Source: Sipunculus nudus
Taxonomy: Eukaryota; Annelida; Sipuncula; Golfingiida; Sipunculidae
Assembly (NCBI GenBank): GCA_026874595.1
Contig: CM049311.1
Location: 21,504,676 to 21,568,675 of the forward strand
Direction: 5' to 3'
Length of the DNA: 64,000 nt
Below the pieces are notes generated by a model. The model made no database searches, was not told the DNA's origin, and saw only the letters and a list, made by a program, of their open reading frames with translations. Positions 33,946 through 46,960 of this stretch are shown here, in pieces (the stretch's first letter is position 1; each line of letters opens with the position of its first letter). Both the position numbers and the translations under genes were made by a program.

Positions 33946-35541
33946 AAGTTAACTTTGATGACAAAAACGCAAGGATGCGTTTTTTCTCTTCTGTTAGGAA
34001 GATTGGGTTTTCTGGATTTTCTTTGATGTTTTGCCCCGAAAAGTAATTAAAAGTGTGCATGTAGGCAAATAATGCTAGTTTAACAAGTCGCTGATAATTT
34101 TAATCGAATAGACTTGAAATATACTTGAATAAATGAAATGTATACACTTGATTTTACATTCTGACGTTTTCTAGTTTTTTTTTATAAATGCTTGATGCTT
34201 TACTAACACAATTGAAAAAAAGGTAGGTTGGAAGCAAAGAATCCTGATGTAAGCAAACCAATGTTTCATCCATGGATCAGATGTAACAGTTATAATAAAA
34301 CCTTCATTTGCTAAAGGAAAGTTATATATATGCAGAATAGAAAGGGAATTTTGGATTTTTTTAGTTTTTATATTCATTTCGTTGTTTTACTTGTTTTGTG
34401 ATCAGATGGTTTACTCAGAATAATTTAATTATGAGATAAAAGTTTTGCTTTTGCGTGTTGAAAGACTGAAGGTTATTTGGAACGATTCAGATTTTAATTT
34501 ATCACGCTATGATTTTCAAATATCGGTTTAAAATGTTTTAGTTTTAATATTTATTTCGTTATGATATTTGTACTGTTTAACATTTCATGTGGTCAGATGG
34601 TTTGCTTAATGCAAATTCAAATATGATGTAAACTTTATGATTTTGCATGGTGAAATAATAAGGGGAACTTTGTAATGATTTGTTTTAATTTGAATTTCTA
34701 CATCACTTTTGTATCCTGTAATTTTTACTTGTGATCAGATGTATTCCGTCAAATGCCTAGTTTAATATTTGCCTTTCCTTATAGTGACTTGGTCCCAAGA
34801 AATGTATCTACAAAGTTTATACACTATACGGTATCTCTCTTTGAGGGATAAACTTATGTGAATGACACTATAAAAACAGTTTTAATTGAAATGAATTAAA
34901 CTTTGGATATTTTAACCTTAAGACCTCTCAGATTTCACATTGTACGTAAACATCGTGATTTTTTATTTATTTTTTATCACACTTCACACACTATTATACA
35001 CCTCAATCAATGCAGAACAAATACTTATATGTTGAATATATCAAATTTAATTTTTAAAAGGAAGTATTCTTCTGAAAACTGCCTTTAATTGTACAGCGTT
35101 TTGCATTAATAGAGTGTCCCCACTTATCAGAACTTTATAACTACATCAGGCAGGGTTAGCCTTCTCAGTTATGACATTATCTACCCTTTCAATGAAAACT
35201 GTTGTAAACATGCCAAGTTCTACAGATATCCTGAAAATCTCAAAGAATAACATACGATATACACACAAGTCTTCATGTCTTTTAAGTTGTTTATAATTCA
35301 TAACCCAACATCTCATTCACAGTTTCGTGTGGCCTGTATAGGGTATGATTGATTCATTGACTGATAATTTTATTTATAGAATGAGACAGACAGATAGACA
35401 GACAGAATTAAGCGCTCAACGTATAAATAAAAATGATAAAAATACACATGTAAGTCTGGACAGAAAAATTAGCTAATATAAACATGGATCAATTAAAAAG
35501 AATTCCTGGGGCCCCAGGCGTATAAAACGATTTTTGGTAGA
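33946..35541. other. AT-rich intergenic or intronic, nothing recognised
   Basis: Very AT-rich. Contains three loosely similar stretches with gatcagatggtttactcag, gtcagatggtttgcttaatg and gatcagatgtattccgtc (about 34401, 34595 and 34734), suggesting an old local duplication. Confidence 0.4.
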
Positions 35542-35554
35542 AGGACGCGTAAGT

Positions 35555-35965
35555 CTTTTATTTTTTTTGGTGGAGGCAATCGCCTCCATTTTTTAATGCA
35601 TACTTAACTACATATATGTACATCTGCAGAATTCCATTCCGGTTTCGGACTTGGCAGGGCAGTACCACACGCTTCCTCTCATTTTTTATATACTGGCGTT
35701 AACCAGGCCGTGTGGCTACTGCACCTTCGGGCCCTAGGTATGTAATCGTCCCCATTGCTGGGTCATACCACCGAGGAGCCCCTTAAAGGCGCACTCGTTT
35801 GGGAGTGAAACACGGCCGTTGGGCAGGGCCTTCCCATTAAGCCTGCAGAGCGCTCACCCTGGGTGGGGGCCGACCATGAAAAATCTCACCGCCTCGGCTG
35901 AAATTCGAACTCACGATCTCCCGGCGTTAAGTCCTGCGCTCTACCCCTGAGCCACAGAAGCCGGT
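35555..35965 (-). mobile_element. Complete tRNA-derived SINE with a 13-bp target duplication
   Basis: On the minus strand the element starts with a tRNA-like head: box A TGGCTCAGGGGTAGAGCGC (35937-35955) and box B GAGTTCGAATTTC (35900-35912). A body of about 340 bp follows, then an inverted motif (ggaggcgattgcctcc) and an A tail (35559-35568). The flanks carry the identical 13-mer AGGACGCGTAAGT at 35542-35554 and 35966-35978, which fixes both ends. Retroposition by a partner LINE is implied. Relatives: 20425-20818 and 32492-32700. Confidence 0.93.
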
Positions 35966-35978
35966 AGGACGCGTAAGT

Positions 35979-37301
35979 TTAGATTATAACAGAAAGCAAC
36001 TCTAGGTCATCAATGCCACTGACCTAGTTTTAGTTGAAAAAGTTCAGCCACAGTCTGCAGATCGAGTCTGATAAGCTTCACCAGAGCAAATGCCATATCA
36101 GCCATATATCGTGGAGCCATCAATTTTCTTCATGTAATGTAATTATCAAATTGTACACCTGATATTATTATTCTAAGATACAGGGTAAACACTCTAGAAC
36201 AAATAAAAAGCATCAGCGAGTATACAGCTATCATTAGGCTTGCTTCGACCTCAAATTCTACAGGCCCCACGCAATAATAACAATAATGACAACTTTATAT
36301 ATTACTTATAGGGCTTCATAAATATATACACGATCCCACCGAATAAGACGAAAACAATCTTTTTTGGTTTCCCGAAATGTTATACGAGACTGAAAAATGT
36401 TCTTAAAAAAGAATATGATTTTGGATTAGTTTATACAGACTGCCTTTATCCAGGGTTATTAAGCCGACAAATGCTTCTAAAAATATTTCATTAGAAGATT
36501 TAAAAAAAAAAAGATATACAGATCAATCTAAAACAGCCACTGGAATGAATACCAATGTTTCAAAAGAGCGAGCTTATTTACTTTTTGCGTTTATATTGGA
36601 CCAAATCCTACTTTTCACAAGGTCGTCCACTGTGCTCGGATCAAGTATCTAAATAGCCCTTTCAGGAACGCCGGGGTAAGCGTATCTAAAGCAAGGAATG
36701 CCTTTTGGACGCTCGTTCTCGAGAGTCCGAGCGTCCAACAGGACATAGAGGGTGTAAGGTAGGTTTTGCAGCAGTCAGTGACCACTGCTGGCTCACTCAA
36801 ACAAATAATGCGCCACACTGATAAATTTATACCCTTATATTTTATATTATAGGCTACACAATGATATAATGACTATATACAATAATATTATGATACGACA
36901 ATGACGCAAAATACTTAATCCCCTTGAGATGCTTAAAAGTCCTATGTGACTCTCCAAAGTGTTCTTCCAATTTCTTCATTTTCATTACGGACCCGAACAC
37001 TTAAAGCCAGCCGTTTCCAACAGATGTCGCTAGTGGTGAGAAGTTCTATTGCTTAATTTTATTTCCAACAAGTTGTTTATTTTACGATGATTTGGTCTGC
37101 ATTGTGACATTTCAAAGCTTTTAAAGTTTCTACTCATAGAATAGAGGAACATTACTATGGCCACAATAGGGGAAAAATCCTTGTTTGATCAAGTGACAAA
37201 GATTTCCTTTTTTGTAGCTGATGAATTCACGTAACTCATAATTAGGGGAAATGTATATGCTATAGAACATAGCGATGACAAAAATAATGGCTAATATCAT
37301 T
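35979..37301. other. Intergenic; two adjacent hairpins, dispersed-repeat fragment
   Basis: No gene supported. It holds the inverted repeats listed at 36705-36790. A short repeat at about 36985-37045 (gacccgaacacttaaagcc ... caacagatgtcgctag) recurs near 42102-42155 (gacccgaacgcttag ... caacagatgtcgctaatg). Confidence 0.4.
36705..36790. repeat. Two adjacent perfect inverted repeats
   Basis: TTGGACGCTCG at 36705-36715 pairs with CGAGCGTCCAA at 36728-36738 (12-nt loop containing CTCGAG). CAGCAGT at 36769-36775 pairs with ACTGCTG at 36784-36790. They could form two stem-loops 30 nt apart in RNA or cruciform DNA. Function unknown. Confidence 0.7.
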
Positions 37302-38536
37302 ACCTCCGCCAAGCGGCGAGGGTTATGTTCTTGGTGGGCTTGGTTTATCTGTGTCTGTGAGCATATTACTCAAAAAGTTTTTTACGCATTTTGATTAAAT
37401 TTTTAGGATAGCTCGGCATTGATTAAATTTTGGTGGTAATTCATGCAAAAATAAACCATGAATAGGTGTTTTAAGGGGTGTGATAGCAAAATTGTTTACA
37501 CGGGGGCGTAGCATGTGACGATATGGCCATCTTTGGAGTTCGAGTCGTGACATCACAGAGCACAATACGTCACTCCACGTTGTTACAGGTGCCCTTTTTT
37601 ATTGTGTGACACGGGCGTATATCGTGTTGTAGCGCCCGTGTCTGGCCGCATGTTGCACTCTCTGTTTAATCCGTACTGGTTGAACTCTCGTTGTCATGCT
37701 AGCTTTGGGCTTTCACGCCTGGCCGAGCCGGGGCGAGCTCACGTGTGAACCCTAATATGTTGAGACACGGCATTCATTGTACTGGTATGTTCTTTGAACG
37801 TGTATACTGTGTTAGATTCTTTGGAATGTTCGAGCAATGGAAGGTTCTCGGCTGGAGGTGAAACGTTATAAATAGGGGGCTGTGTTTTTGAGCCAGGAGA
37901 GAGGTGAGAGAATATTCCAGCGGACACAGACGTGTGTATGTAAGTTTGTCGGACCTATCCGATTATCCAGTGATTTCAGGGATTCTACTATTACTAACTC
38001 TATACAATTTAATGCTGCCTGTTTCAAGTTTACTTTCTGGATTGTTACAAGAGCTTTACATTGGATTGTTATTCTCCGAGAGAATACATTTTAAAGGACT
38101 TATCACTGTGACAGTGGTGGTATCCAGGGACTGTGCTCTTTGTTTATTTTATAGTGTGATTGTATTGATTTGTTGTTATACTGTTCTTATACTGTGTAAT
38201 TGTATTGATTTAGTGTATTGTAATGTTAGGGTTGTTTTAAGAATAATTTCTAGTTATTTGTTAACAAAAAACCACTGACTTCTTTATCCATTCCCCTAGA
38301 CATTTCACGCTGCCTAGTGTTACAGAATCTGATTTTTTTTTATCTCCTTGACAAAATTTATGTTCATCACGCATACGTGATCTGTTGGTATTAGGTTCCA
38401 TAACAACGTGCATGTACTTGACATTTTCGTGAAAGCCGTCAGTAAATAAACGTACAATATGGGAGCCATTTTTATATAGAAAATGTTGCATTTCTGACAA
38501 TTTATGATGGGGGTATTGCGCTGCCTTGGCGGAGGT
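37302..38536 (+). mobile_element. Small element with ACCTCCGCC/GGCGGAGGT ends, split by an LTR
   Basis: The left end is ACCTCCGCC (37302-37310) and the right end GGCGGAGGT (38528-38536), inverted copies of one another. After the left end come gggttatgttcttgg and tactcaaaaagttttttacg, which also open copy a near 15.96 kb. Removing the LTR-like insert (37479-38324) leaves about 390 bp, the likely full size of a family member. No coding capacity. Confidence 0.6.
37479..38324 (+). repeat. Probable solo LTR of an unidentified retroelement
   Basis: 846 bp starting TGTGATAG and ending TGTTACA (TG...CA). It contains a TATAAATA box at about 37869-37876, followed by a leader-like region with gagccaggagagaggtgag. 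The composition differs from the host element it interrupts. No second copy, primer site, polypurine tract or coding frame adjoins it, as expected of a solo LTR left by recombination. No target duplication of 4-6 bp is evident with these borders (flanks aagggg and gaatct), so the ends are tentative. Confidence 0.5.
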
Positions 38537-40859
38537 CTGCGCTCTCTGAGCACTTCCTAGTATTGAATCTGTTATTTTTTTCCGAAAGTGGTAAGGTGGC
38601 TCGTTGTACAATCATAGAAGGTTGTCGGTCATTATTTCTCGTAATATATGTATTTATTAATGATAAACCCCAAACTATTTTTTTTTGTCTCGGCAACATG
38701 AAGGGTCCAGTGTCGAGGCGATAGTTTAGGAAGTCCGGGACTCCCGCCCTAGGCGCTCCTTCAGCAATGATAACGGTCACAGCAAAGCGAATATTTAACA
38801 ATTAAGACAAATGATAAGGAGAAATTCAGGGTAGTAACATATGAATGGATAGAATCTATAAAGTTTCACTCATACATTAGCAAATCTGTTTTAAAGCCAA
38901 GTCCATTAGCTTAGTGGATGTGATATTAGTCTCATCCTAAACAGGGTTTGGTAGTATTATGTTCCAGGAGATGAGTATTTATGTTTTGCTCATAGATGCT
39001 TGCGTTTATTTATCATGCGTTCTATTGAGTTTACGTGTTTTATCCTAATGTAAGCATCATCATTGTTCTATCATGTATTCTTTAATGGTCGGTGTGTATA
39101 ATTAGTGGCATAATGATTATATGGACATTTATGTTTGGTCATTGTAATGTAGAGTTGCATTGAATCAAAAGTGGCAGCAGCCTGGAAGATTGATGAACGT
39201 TTAAAGTTATATTTTCTCATAAAGATCGCTTCGCATCCCTAGGAACATGCGCATTGGGGGTAATGATTGTCTGCTGTTCTTGGTCTATCAATATTGCGAA
39301 TTTTGTCAATGACTTCTCGGTACTGCAAATATGTCAAATGATATTACATGCAAGGCAGATATTTTAACAGGAACATCACCCATAAAGATAAGGCAACCCC
39401 TTCATATTTTTCAGAGTTGATCGTTTAATATATAATAAAAATGGAACCCGCACAGTCAATTTTAGTCGTCGCACTTAGGTGGCGCTTTTGAGGTGAAAAA
39501 GGGCTGTTCGAATATTTTCCCGCTGATGTGCCATCAGTTAGAGTGTTTCCAAGTGGAAGATGAATGTATGTTGGTAAAACAGCTCCACCCCCAAAGTAAC
39601 TTTTCTTTTGATTTGATTATAAACTTTTAAAATTTTAAATGAAGTTTTGGTGACTGAAAATCAATGATATCTTAGAGTTGATAGGTCTAGCAGGAAGAAA
39701 AATAACTTAATGAGTTCGTTATACTGTCGATTCATATGTGCGTGTAAAAAATCGATGAAGAAAGATTTAATTCAAAGGTTTCATTGCCAGAGGAGCACCC
39801 GAGTCCATGTGATAGCGTGCATGGCGAGTGTGAAAACAACAACCATCATATTCAGTTCCCTACCTCTTACATCGATGCCTTGGTCTCAATAATGAATTGA
39901 AAGGATGAAGAAACGCTACATGAGGGGGGTAACTGAATTGGAGGTTCTCCCTTGAATAGTGTAAACATATTTTGACAAAAAATCTGTGTTAAGCGCTTAT
40001 TTTTCTATTTCCTAATTTTTTTGTCGGGGGGGGGGGATTCTTAAAATGCACACGGACATATTTTTAAAGGGGTTCCACACATACATTATTCAATGCAGTT
40101 TCTTAAACCTCTTTACTCAAAATTTCACCTTCCGAATACATAAACGAGCCTATCGCTTCATGGTCCGGGTTGTGAAAAACATACCGACCCCATACTGCGG
40201 ACAATTGCATTCATTTTTTTCCGGTTTTCTTGCTTAAGATATCTTGTTTTACCCCTTGTATCTTGGTTTGTCTTTGTGCAATTTTATGCAGTAAATTCTG
40301 ACCAGATTTTGATGGAATTACGTGGGTTACGATAACCTCAAAGGATAAATTTTAAGGTAATTTGGATCACCATCATAAGTTTTTCATACGAAGTCTTTCC
40401 CTCCGTTGTGACTAACGGCTATTTCTTTGTCCCTGTTCAGGTCCAGAACCATTGTTATACAGCGTATCAGTGACTAACATTTCCTGTGTTAATTTGTAGT
40501 TTGTTTAGGATACCCGCGTAGGTTGCGGTCTCTGACTAATTTCTTGTTCTGGAATAACTTTTCTCACAATGAATATCCTTTCATCTTTGTATATAACTAT
40601 CCATCTCGGAACACGTTTGACTTTTGTAAAAAAAAGTGTTACCGGCATAAATGGTTAACTTCACGCCATCAATAAACAATACAAATACGATGAAAAAATC
40701 ACTCATTATACCACCAGATGCTAGTTTGTTTAAATTACCTTTACTCGTTGAATTGATGTAAGTTAGGGTAAGCACAAAAGGATCGATACACCAAATTCCG
40801 GTGGTAATCTGGGTAAAAAACAAGGTTTTAAAGGATTCTTAACATTTTTAAGGTTTGGC
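38537..40859. other. Intergenic, nothing firmly recognised
   Basis: No gene supported. 40205-40440 has features of the GGCGGAGGT dispersed family (ttttgatggaattacgtggg, ggataaattttaaggtaatt) and may be its left part joining the copy at 40860. A G run lies at 40027-40035. Confidence 0.4.
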
Positions 40860-41035
40860 AATTTGTTTTATACCGGTGGAGGGTCAGAACCAGTCATTGG
40901 TATTAAGGGCCGCCTTTCTTCTTGCAAGCATTCATAGCTTACATGTGATCCAGCCATCGAGTTGATGAACCGTGACAAACTTTTAACTGTGTAGCCTACG
41001 ATAAAGTTTGATCTTGAGGAGGTATTTAAATATGT
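40860..41035 (+). repeat. Dispersed repeat (GGCGGAGGT family), copy d
   Basis: Contains ggtattaagggccgccttt, gatccagccatcgagttgat and gaaccgtgacaaac, and ends in a decayed gaggaggtattt. The order of blocks is the same as in copies a-c. Confidence 0.65.
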
Positions 41036-44000
41036 GTTTTTCTTATTCCTTCTTGTTTTATTCTCAAGATCTGAGAGTGACACTTATATATTAAGTCTTC
41101 CGTCTGACGAGACTGCCAACCAAACGTCTGTTTTTAATTTACTGAAGACGTTGAGGTGGCAGTAAAAGCTATTGGTTTCGCATCGATTCTAGTATATACA
41201 AATGTGCACACCATATCAAACAGTACTTTTTCATTTTCATCTGCTTGTTAATCTATCATTTTCCCCGAGGTAAGACATAAAGTGACGTTTTTCTGTTGGG
41301 AAAAATAATAAATGTTACATTTTCGGTTGACTTACGTGTATTCATACAGCAGTAATTAATAACGAGGCTGGCTTTACTCGTAAAGTTTGTCCTTGAAAGT
41401 TCCAGAAATCGCAGGCCCCTATTAGTTTATTTAAGAAGGCCTGAGTATCATGTTGAGTTCGGCTGCGGACACTTGTTTAACAGCATAGTACTAGTGTCCT
41501 TGATTCTAAAGGCTGAGTTCCGGGAAGTGGTCAATATAGGTATCCAGTAATGCATACCTGAAGTAGTACATCTCACGAGGTATAATACCCCCGTGTTGTG
41601 TACGTCATGTGTTTGATGTGACGATAACATCTGTCAGAGTCCCACTGACAACAAGGTCTATGATTAAGAGCCTCGTGTATGCCCTCATGTATGACACCGG
41701 GCTTTATAATGTTTGGTCTACTCTCTGCTCCAGGCAGCACTTACTACAGAACGATTTAGCCTGAGCACCAATTCAAATACATGTTGTTATTCATTAATTA
41801 AGATCAGCTTACACCGCTGTCCTTGACATTCACACACTCGGTGTGAGTCCACACTTCAGTTTACTATGTTATTGATGGCTGCCGATGGTAATGGGTACAG
41901 ACCATTTCCACGGGCATTCGCACTGCACGTAAATAAACAGTCGTCTGCCGTATTTGGGTCCAGTTAGCCTGCATTCATTACGGGTTTGTCAAATTATACT
42001 AGATATTTACTACAGACTCCGATGGGAACCAAGACCTTTTAAATTCCTCCCCTCCCCCCCCCCCACACTTTTATCATTTGAGATATTTCTTCGTCCATAT
42101 AACCGACCCGAACGCTTAGTGTCACTCGTCGCCAACAGATGTCGCTAATGTGGTGCAATAATTGTGGCTGTACAATTGATTATAAGAAAACAATTGGATA
42201 TTAAACACATTAATAATATAGATGAAAGCATTTATACGGCATTCCTCAGATAAATCTGGATTTGCTTTATGGAATACCGGCCAGTATATTGCAATAAAAG
42301 TAAATATTAAGTTCATCATCATCATGGATTCCTAATAACTAGCACACTGTATCTTAATTAATAAGACGAAATTTTATTTTATTGAAATTATAAATAAAAG
42401 AATATTGAAATATTCACCGGCCTGCGTTAAATAACGCCACTTTCGGCTCATGGCCACAAGACCTATATCCAAACGCACTTCAGAGCTTCATTTTAATTCA
42501 GTTTTATATACTTCAACAAGCATGATTTTCTAAAATGTTTAAGGTAAGCAAATAACTGCCTTGAAAGGATAGTATATAGCATTTAAATGCAGTTAATATA
42601 TTTTTTATTTAATGCAATATCCCATACTTAGACATTTGAACGTTTTCTCTGAAAGAACATTTTCTTTGATCAGGTGTAACATCTGGTAAATCGAGGACTT
42701 ATCGGCTACTTTACTAGCTACAAAGCCGCTCCTTTTAACCAGAAGGCGACGCTCCGAAAAACAATTTTAGGATTACGTGATTTTCCCTTTTACCTTTGAA
42801 GGCTTCAAACAAATTGCTATCACTTATCCTTCGAGGACCTCAGAGAAATATCCGTAGTGTTCTGCTGCTCGCACATTCTGAAAGCAAAAAAAATATGCTA
42901 TTAAGCGGCTATAATTTTTGGGTTTGAGCGTGGTCCAAAAAAGTATAATTTCGCATTAACCTTCGTCGATACACGTTCACTTGCCACCACACTCTCTCCG
43001 CGCAGATACCCGCTGTCTCTAGGTTCCTGACGGTTTATTTCTCTCATTTTTTCGAAACTGCTCATGAGGGCTGCCATTTATCGTATTAACTAAAAACCGG
43101 ATGTCACAGGTCGAATGTTGAAATTATGGGTATATACCGCTATTTATGGTAATAGAAATTGTTGGTTTTCCAATTCATGTTTATATCTAGACATATTTAC
43201 ATATACAATATTATTTAAATAACCGATTTCACTAAAGAATGATTTATTTCAGCTTACCGGTTATGAGCAAAATGCTTAAATATAGGTAAAACCCGTATTT
43301 TATTGTCTTGTTACATATGAAATTATTTTTTGAAATTCACACGAATAAGAGTTACTTAAGACTTTTTTCTGGAAAAGCTTCCTATTGAAAGTAGACAATA
43401 AAATATCAAAACTTTTTAAAACACATACTTTAAACTCTACATATTAAAAAAGGCATACTATAAACACTAAATAGCCTAGAAATTTCAATTCAAAATCGTT
43501 AATTTTTAAATCTTTAGAAAAGCAGTTTTAATATATTACACTATAGAGAATACTCTCAGCTTTCAGAATATATACAAGGTAAGTGGCCCCTCAGCAACAA
43601 ATTATGTAATATTACACTATTTACACCCACGCCTGTCACAATTCTTAGACTTAATGTCTCTGGAATTTAAAGCTGGTGACCAAATACGATCTTTAAAAAA
43701 GCAAAATGGCAAAATCACATTGGAGGTATTTATGACCCCTTTTCTTATAACGTTACTTCCTGATTCACTACACAGTGCAAGCTGCGGGGTCCTAAAAAAC
43801 GGTGTATCGAGACTACTTGCCGAAACCACCCACATTACATGAAATAGTATAACATATATTTATCCGCCTATCAAATATCAGATAATTCTTTTTTTTTTGG
43901 TGGAGGGATATCAGTTATTTCATTATTTGTATTCTTGGCTTTTGTTTAACATTAAGCATTATATTTTATTTCTATTTTAAACTTTTAATTACGGCGATGC

Positions 44001-44529
44001 CAGCATGACTGACCTGCGTGGCAGAGTGTGTGTCTGGTTGTATGTATAGACTTGAAGGATGCTCCTGATCGCTCCGGGTTTTCAGAACATATGGAAGGTA
44101 TATATTAATGTAAGGTAATTAAGTAGGAGTTTAGTAAGGAAAGACTGTAAATATAAAAAAAAATCTGATGAGGTATGGCAAGAATATGGCTTATGTCGTT
44201 GAAGTCTTACGTTTTTAAATACGCGTAAGAATAATCATAACTATGTTCTGCATGTTTAAACTGAATTTGAATCTGTTCATGGATCTACTTAGGTGTGTGT
44301 GGATGTTTGTGTCTGTTTATAATGCCTCCTAAATATTACCTATTCGGTTTAACCGGGGAAATGTTGGATCTTGTATCAATGGTTGATAACCAACCAGTTA
44401 ATTTTCTTAAAAATGTCAAACACAGTGGTACATGGAAGGAAACAAGAAAGTTGTACATTGAAGAGTGCAGCATATATAGAAAATAACAAGTAAAGTGCTC
44501 TGTGAGTTCATTCTCTTTCAGGATCATTA
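41036..44529. other. Intergenic, nothing firmly recognised
   Basis: No gene supported. Includes a C run near 42052-42063 and the second copy of the caacagatgtcgcta repeat (42102-42155). Open frames at 43617-43842 and 44295-44527 lack recognisable domains. Confidence 0.4.
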
Positions 44530-44655
44530 TCCAGCGTCCATTTTACCCAGGTAAAAGTATGTGTCACGATTCACTTTCTGCATGGTTGAATCATCAGCTA
44601 GCTCCAGAGCAAAGGCGGTCCCTAATACCAGAGAATATCTCGGGCGCTCGGCTGG
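44530..44655 (-). repeat. Dispersed repeat (GGCGGAGGT family), copy e, partial
   Basis: The minus strand reads ggtattagggaccgccttt, then gattcaaccatgcag, then gtgaatcgtgacac, matching the core of copies b and d. Confidence 0.55.
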
Positions 44656-46365
44656 GATAAAGAAATTGGCAAATATCACCAAAGCATAGATTCTTTTACA
44701 TTTTAAACATATTTTGTTAGTCAAGATTTTCAAAATTCCATAAAAAATCCGCTCATAATTGTTTTTATAGTACAGTTCGCTAACAGCCAAATTACCAATC
44801 AAAATGAAAACAAATAAACGGAGGTATAAAAATTATATGACCTTAATTGTACAAATTTTATTTTGTTTTGTGGTTATTTTGATAAACCATAACTTTAGAC
44901 TGAAAATCAGGCATGTTTCAGTAGAAAAAATTGACTCAATCAGACCACTCTACAGTTGCTGAAGTTGGACATTTTGAGGTCAGAAGTCAGAAGGGTAGCG
45001 ACTGCGATGAACGGGTATAGACTGAAAGACTGGTCCATTTGTTTAAATAGGTCGGATGATTTGTCTGGTCAAGTGAACTCGCTGACGTAGTGCGAATGTC
45101 TGGCGGGTCTCATGAAATATTCAGGATGAAATACAGCAAAGTTTCCCTTAAATTAAAGCTATTCTGTTACAAGTTAACCGAAGCCTTGTAGGCCAGCCAA
45201 GGATTCAGTCAAATTTCCAAATCGCGCCTTTTATGTGAACACTTTAAGTCGGGGTTACACGCCTCCCTTGACATCTATCTATCTTTTCCATGTCCCTGGA
45301 TTTCCTGCGTCATCAGTGACGTCACTGCCGTCATAGTCGCTGCACCAAGGCACAGTAAACAATTAATGCTTTCCGAAGTCGCGCCGTGAGTCAATGTTAC
45401 AGAGTTACTGAAAATGGCTCAACAGGTCGGAGGGGCGACGAAAACACAACGTGTTTGTTTAGTATGAAAGACAGACCGGTTGTCTGGAGTCAAACGATTC
45501 CAGCTGGCTAAATCCAATTGAATGAAAAGACAATTTACTTGGCAAACCTGGGGGTTGTGCTGAGGAATGTTAAAAAAATCTCCGCCCACTCAGCTGTTGA
45601 GAGGGAAGACAATTCAAACATTGTCTGAGGAGATTACTAAACCAAGGCTGTCTCATGGGGTCCCCTGTGATCACACTGTAGGTTTTGAGTGACATGATTT
45701 GCTTTTTGATTTAGTCTTGATTATTTTACTTCCCCGGGGAGGTGATCTGCTTTTGGATGCGTTGGTTGGCTTGACTGTTAGCAAGTTATGCAAACAATTT
45801 TTTGTAGGGATATTACCTGGTAAAACCCAATAAACGATCATTTTTTTGTATTCTGAATCCTACTGTATTTTACGGTTTTTAACGTGGTCGCAGAAATTTG
45901 TAACATCGAAGGAATCTTTCCCTTTGCCCTTTCCCTTTTAATAGACAGTAGGAAATGTTGTATTAAATGTTATATTAAAAAGCACACGAAAGGGCCGTAC
46001 GCGAAACGCGGCAGGTGTAGCAGGCTAAATGTCTAGATGATACATTTCGTAGTTAATATACAAATCATTCATTTGGCAGTTTATATGAAAATTATATATG
46101 CAGTTGACAAAAAACTAAAAAAAATTGCACAATATAAACGCATACGTATGGAAACACAAAGAAACTTCAGGAAACGCTCACAAAAAACAAACAATATTCA
46201 GCAAATCCCCACAGGTCACAAAAACCTCGGCGCATTTATGCGTTCTAACATTATCTGCATGCAGGCACATCGTATTTTGCCACACAGCTTTTTCATGAAG
46301 CTAAACTTCATAAAGGAGCGTCATGGTCTGTGGGTCACTTTTATTTGGCCGATACACACACTTCA
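44656..46365. other. Intergenic, nothing firmly recognised
   Basis: No gene supported. One perfect TGACGTCA site lies near 45316. 45725-45850 is weakly like the left part of the GGCGGAGGT family. Confidence 0.4.
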
Positions 46366-46960
46366 GTTAAGCCCCGGTCACAACCCACCGTGCGTGTTTT
46401 TAGTCCGTACGTTTTTTTGGGGAGGCCACGGCCGCCACGTTTTTCTGAAAACGTGGGGAGGGAGTGGCAAGAGAAGGGAGAGAGTACGTCAACGCACGTC
46501 ACTCGCACGGTTGCGCAAGGTGTGAGTACGACCCGTGAGCGGTTGCGTGCATCGTACGTTGCGCACGTGGTGAGTTGTACGTGCTTATAACGTGCTTGTA
46601 ACGTACGATCTCCATGCGATTGCCACGTTATCGTACGGAGGCCGTACTGACACGTGCTGCTCACGCACGGTGTTCTTACTCACTCGCATGTTGTAAGTGC
46701 GTGCAAGTGCGATGAACGTGAGGTTTTCCACCCGATGTCTGGGTGAGTCCGTAGCCCGACCGCAGGCCAAACGCAGCGAAAGTTCCTCGTGCAATAAAAG
46801 TGCTACGGCCTGTCTGCGTGCTCCCAAATCCGTACTGAGGCGGTACTCACCACGTACGGATCCCCGAATTTTGCCCACGTTTTTGCAAGTAGACAGCACG
46901 CACATGCAAGTACAGCTGGTTGGGACCACGGCTTTACGTGATCGAGTTTTCATCTCAGAG
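46366..46960. other. ACGT-rich, CpG-rich block of unknown origin
   Basis: About 600 bp in which acgt, gtacg, cgtac and cacgt recur tens of times and CpG is very frequent, in sharp contrast to the AT-rich flanks. It opens with agccccggtcacaacccac, a motif that looks like a transposon terminus, but I find no inverted partner downstream. Long open frames occur in four frames because of the low stop density; none has a known domain. A dispersed repeat or truncated DNA transposon is likelier than a gene. Confidence 0.6.

Noticed and set aside
46037-46953. Several overlapping frames of 86-162 codons
   Set aside because: They run in both directions over the CpG-rich block, where stops are rare. No family pattern, and the block looks like a repeat.
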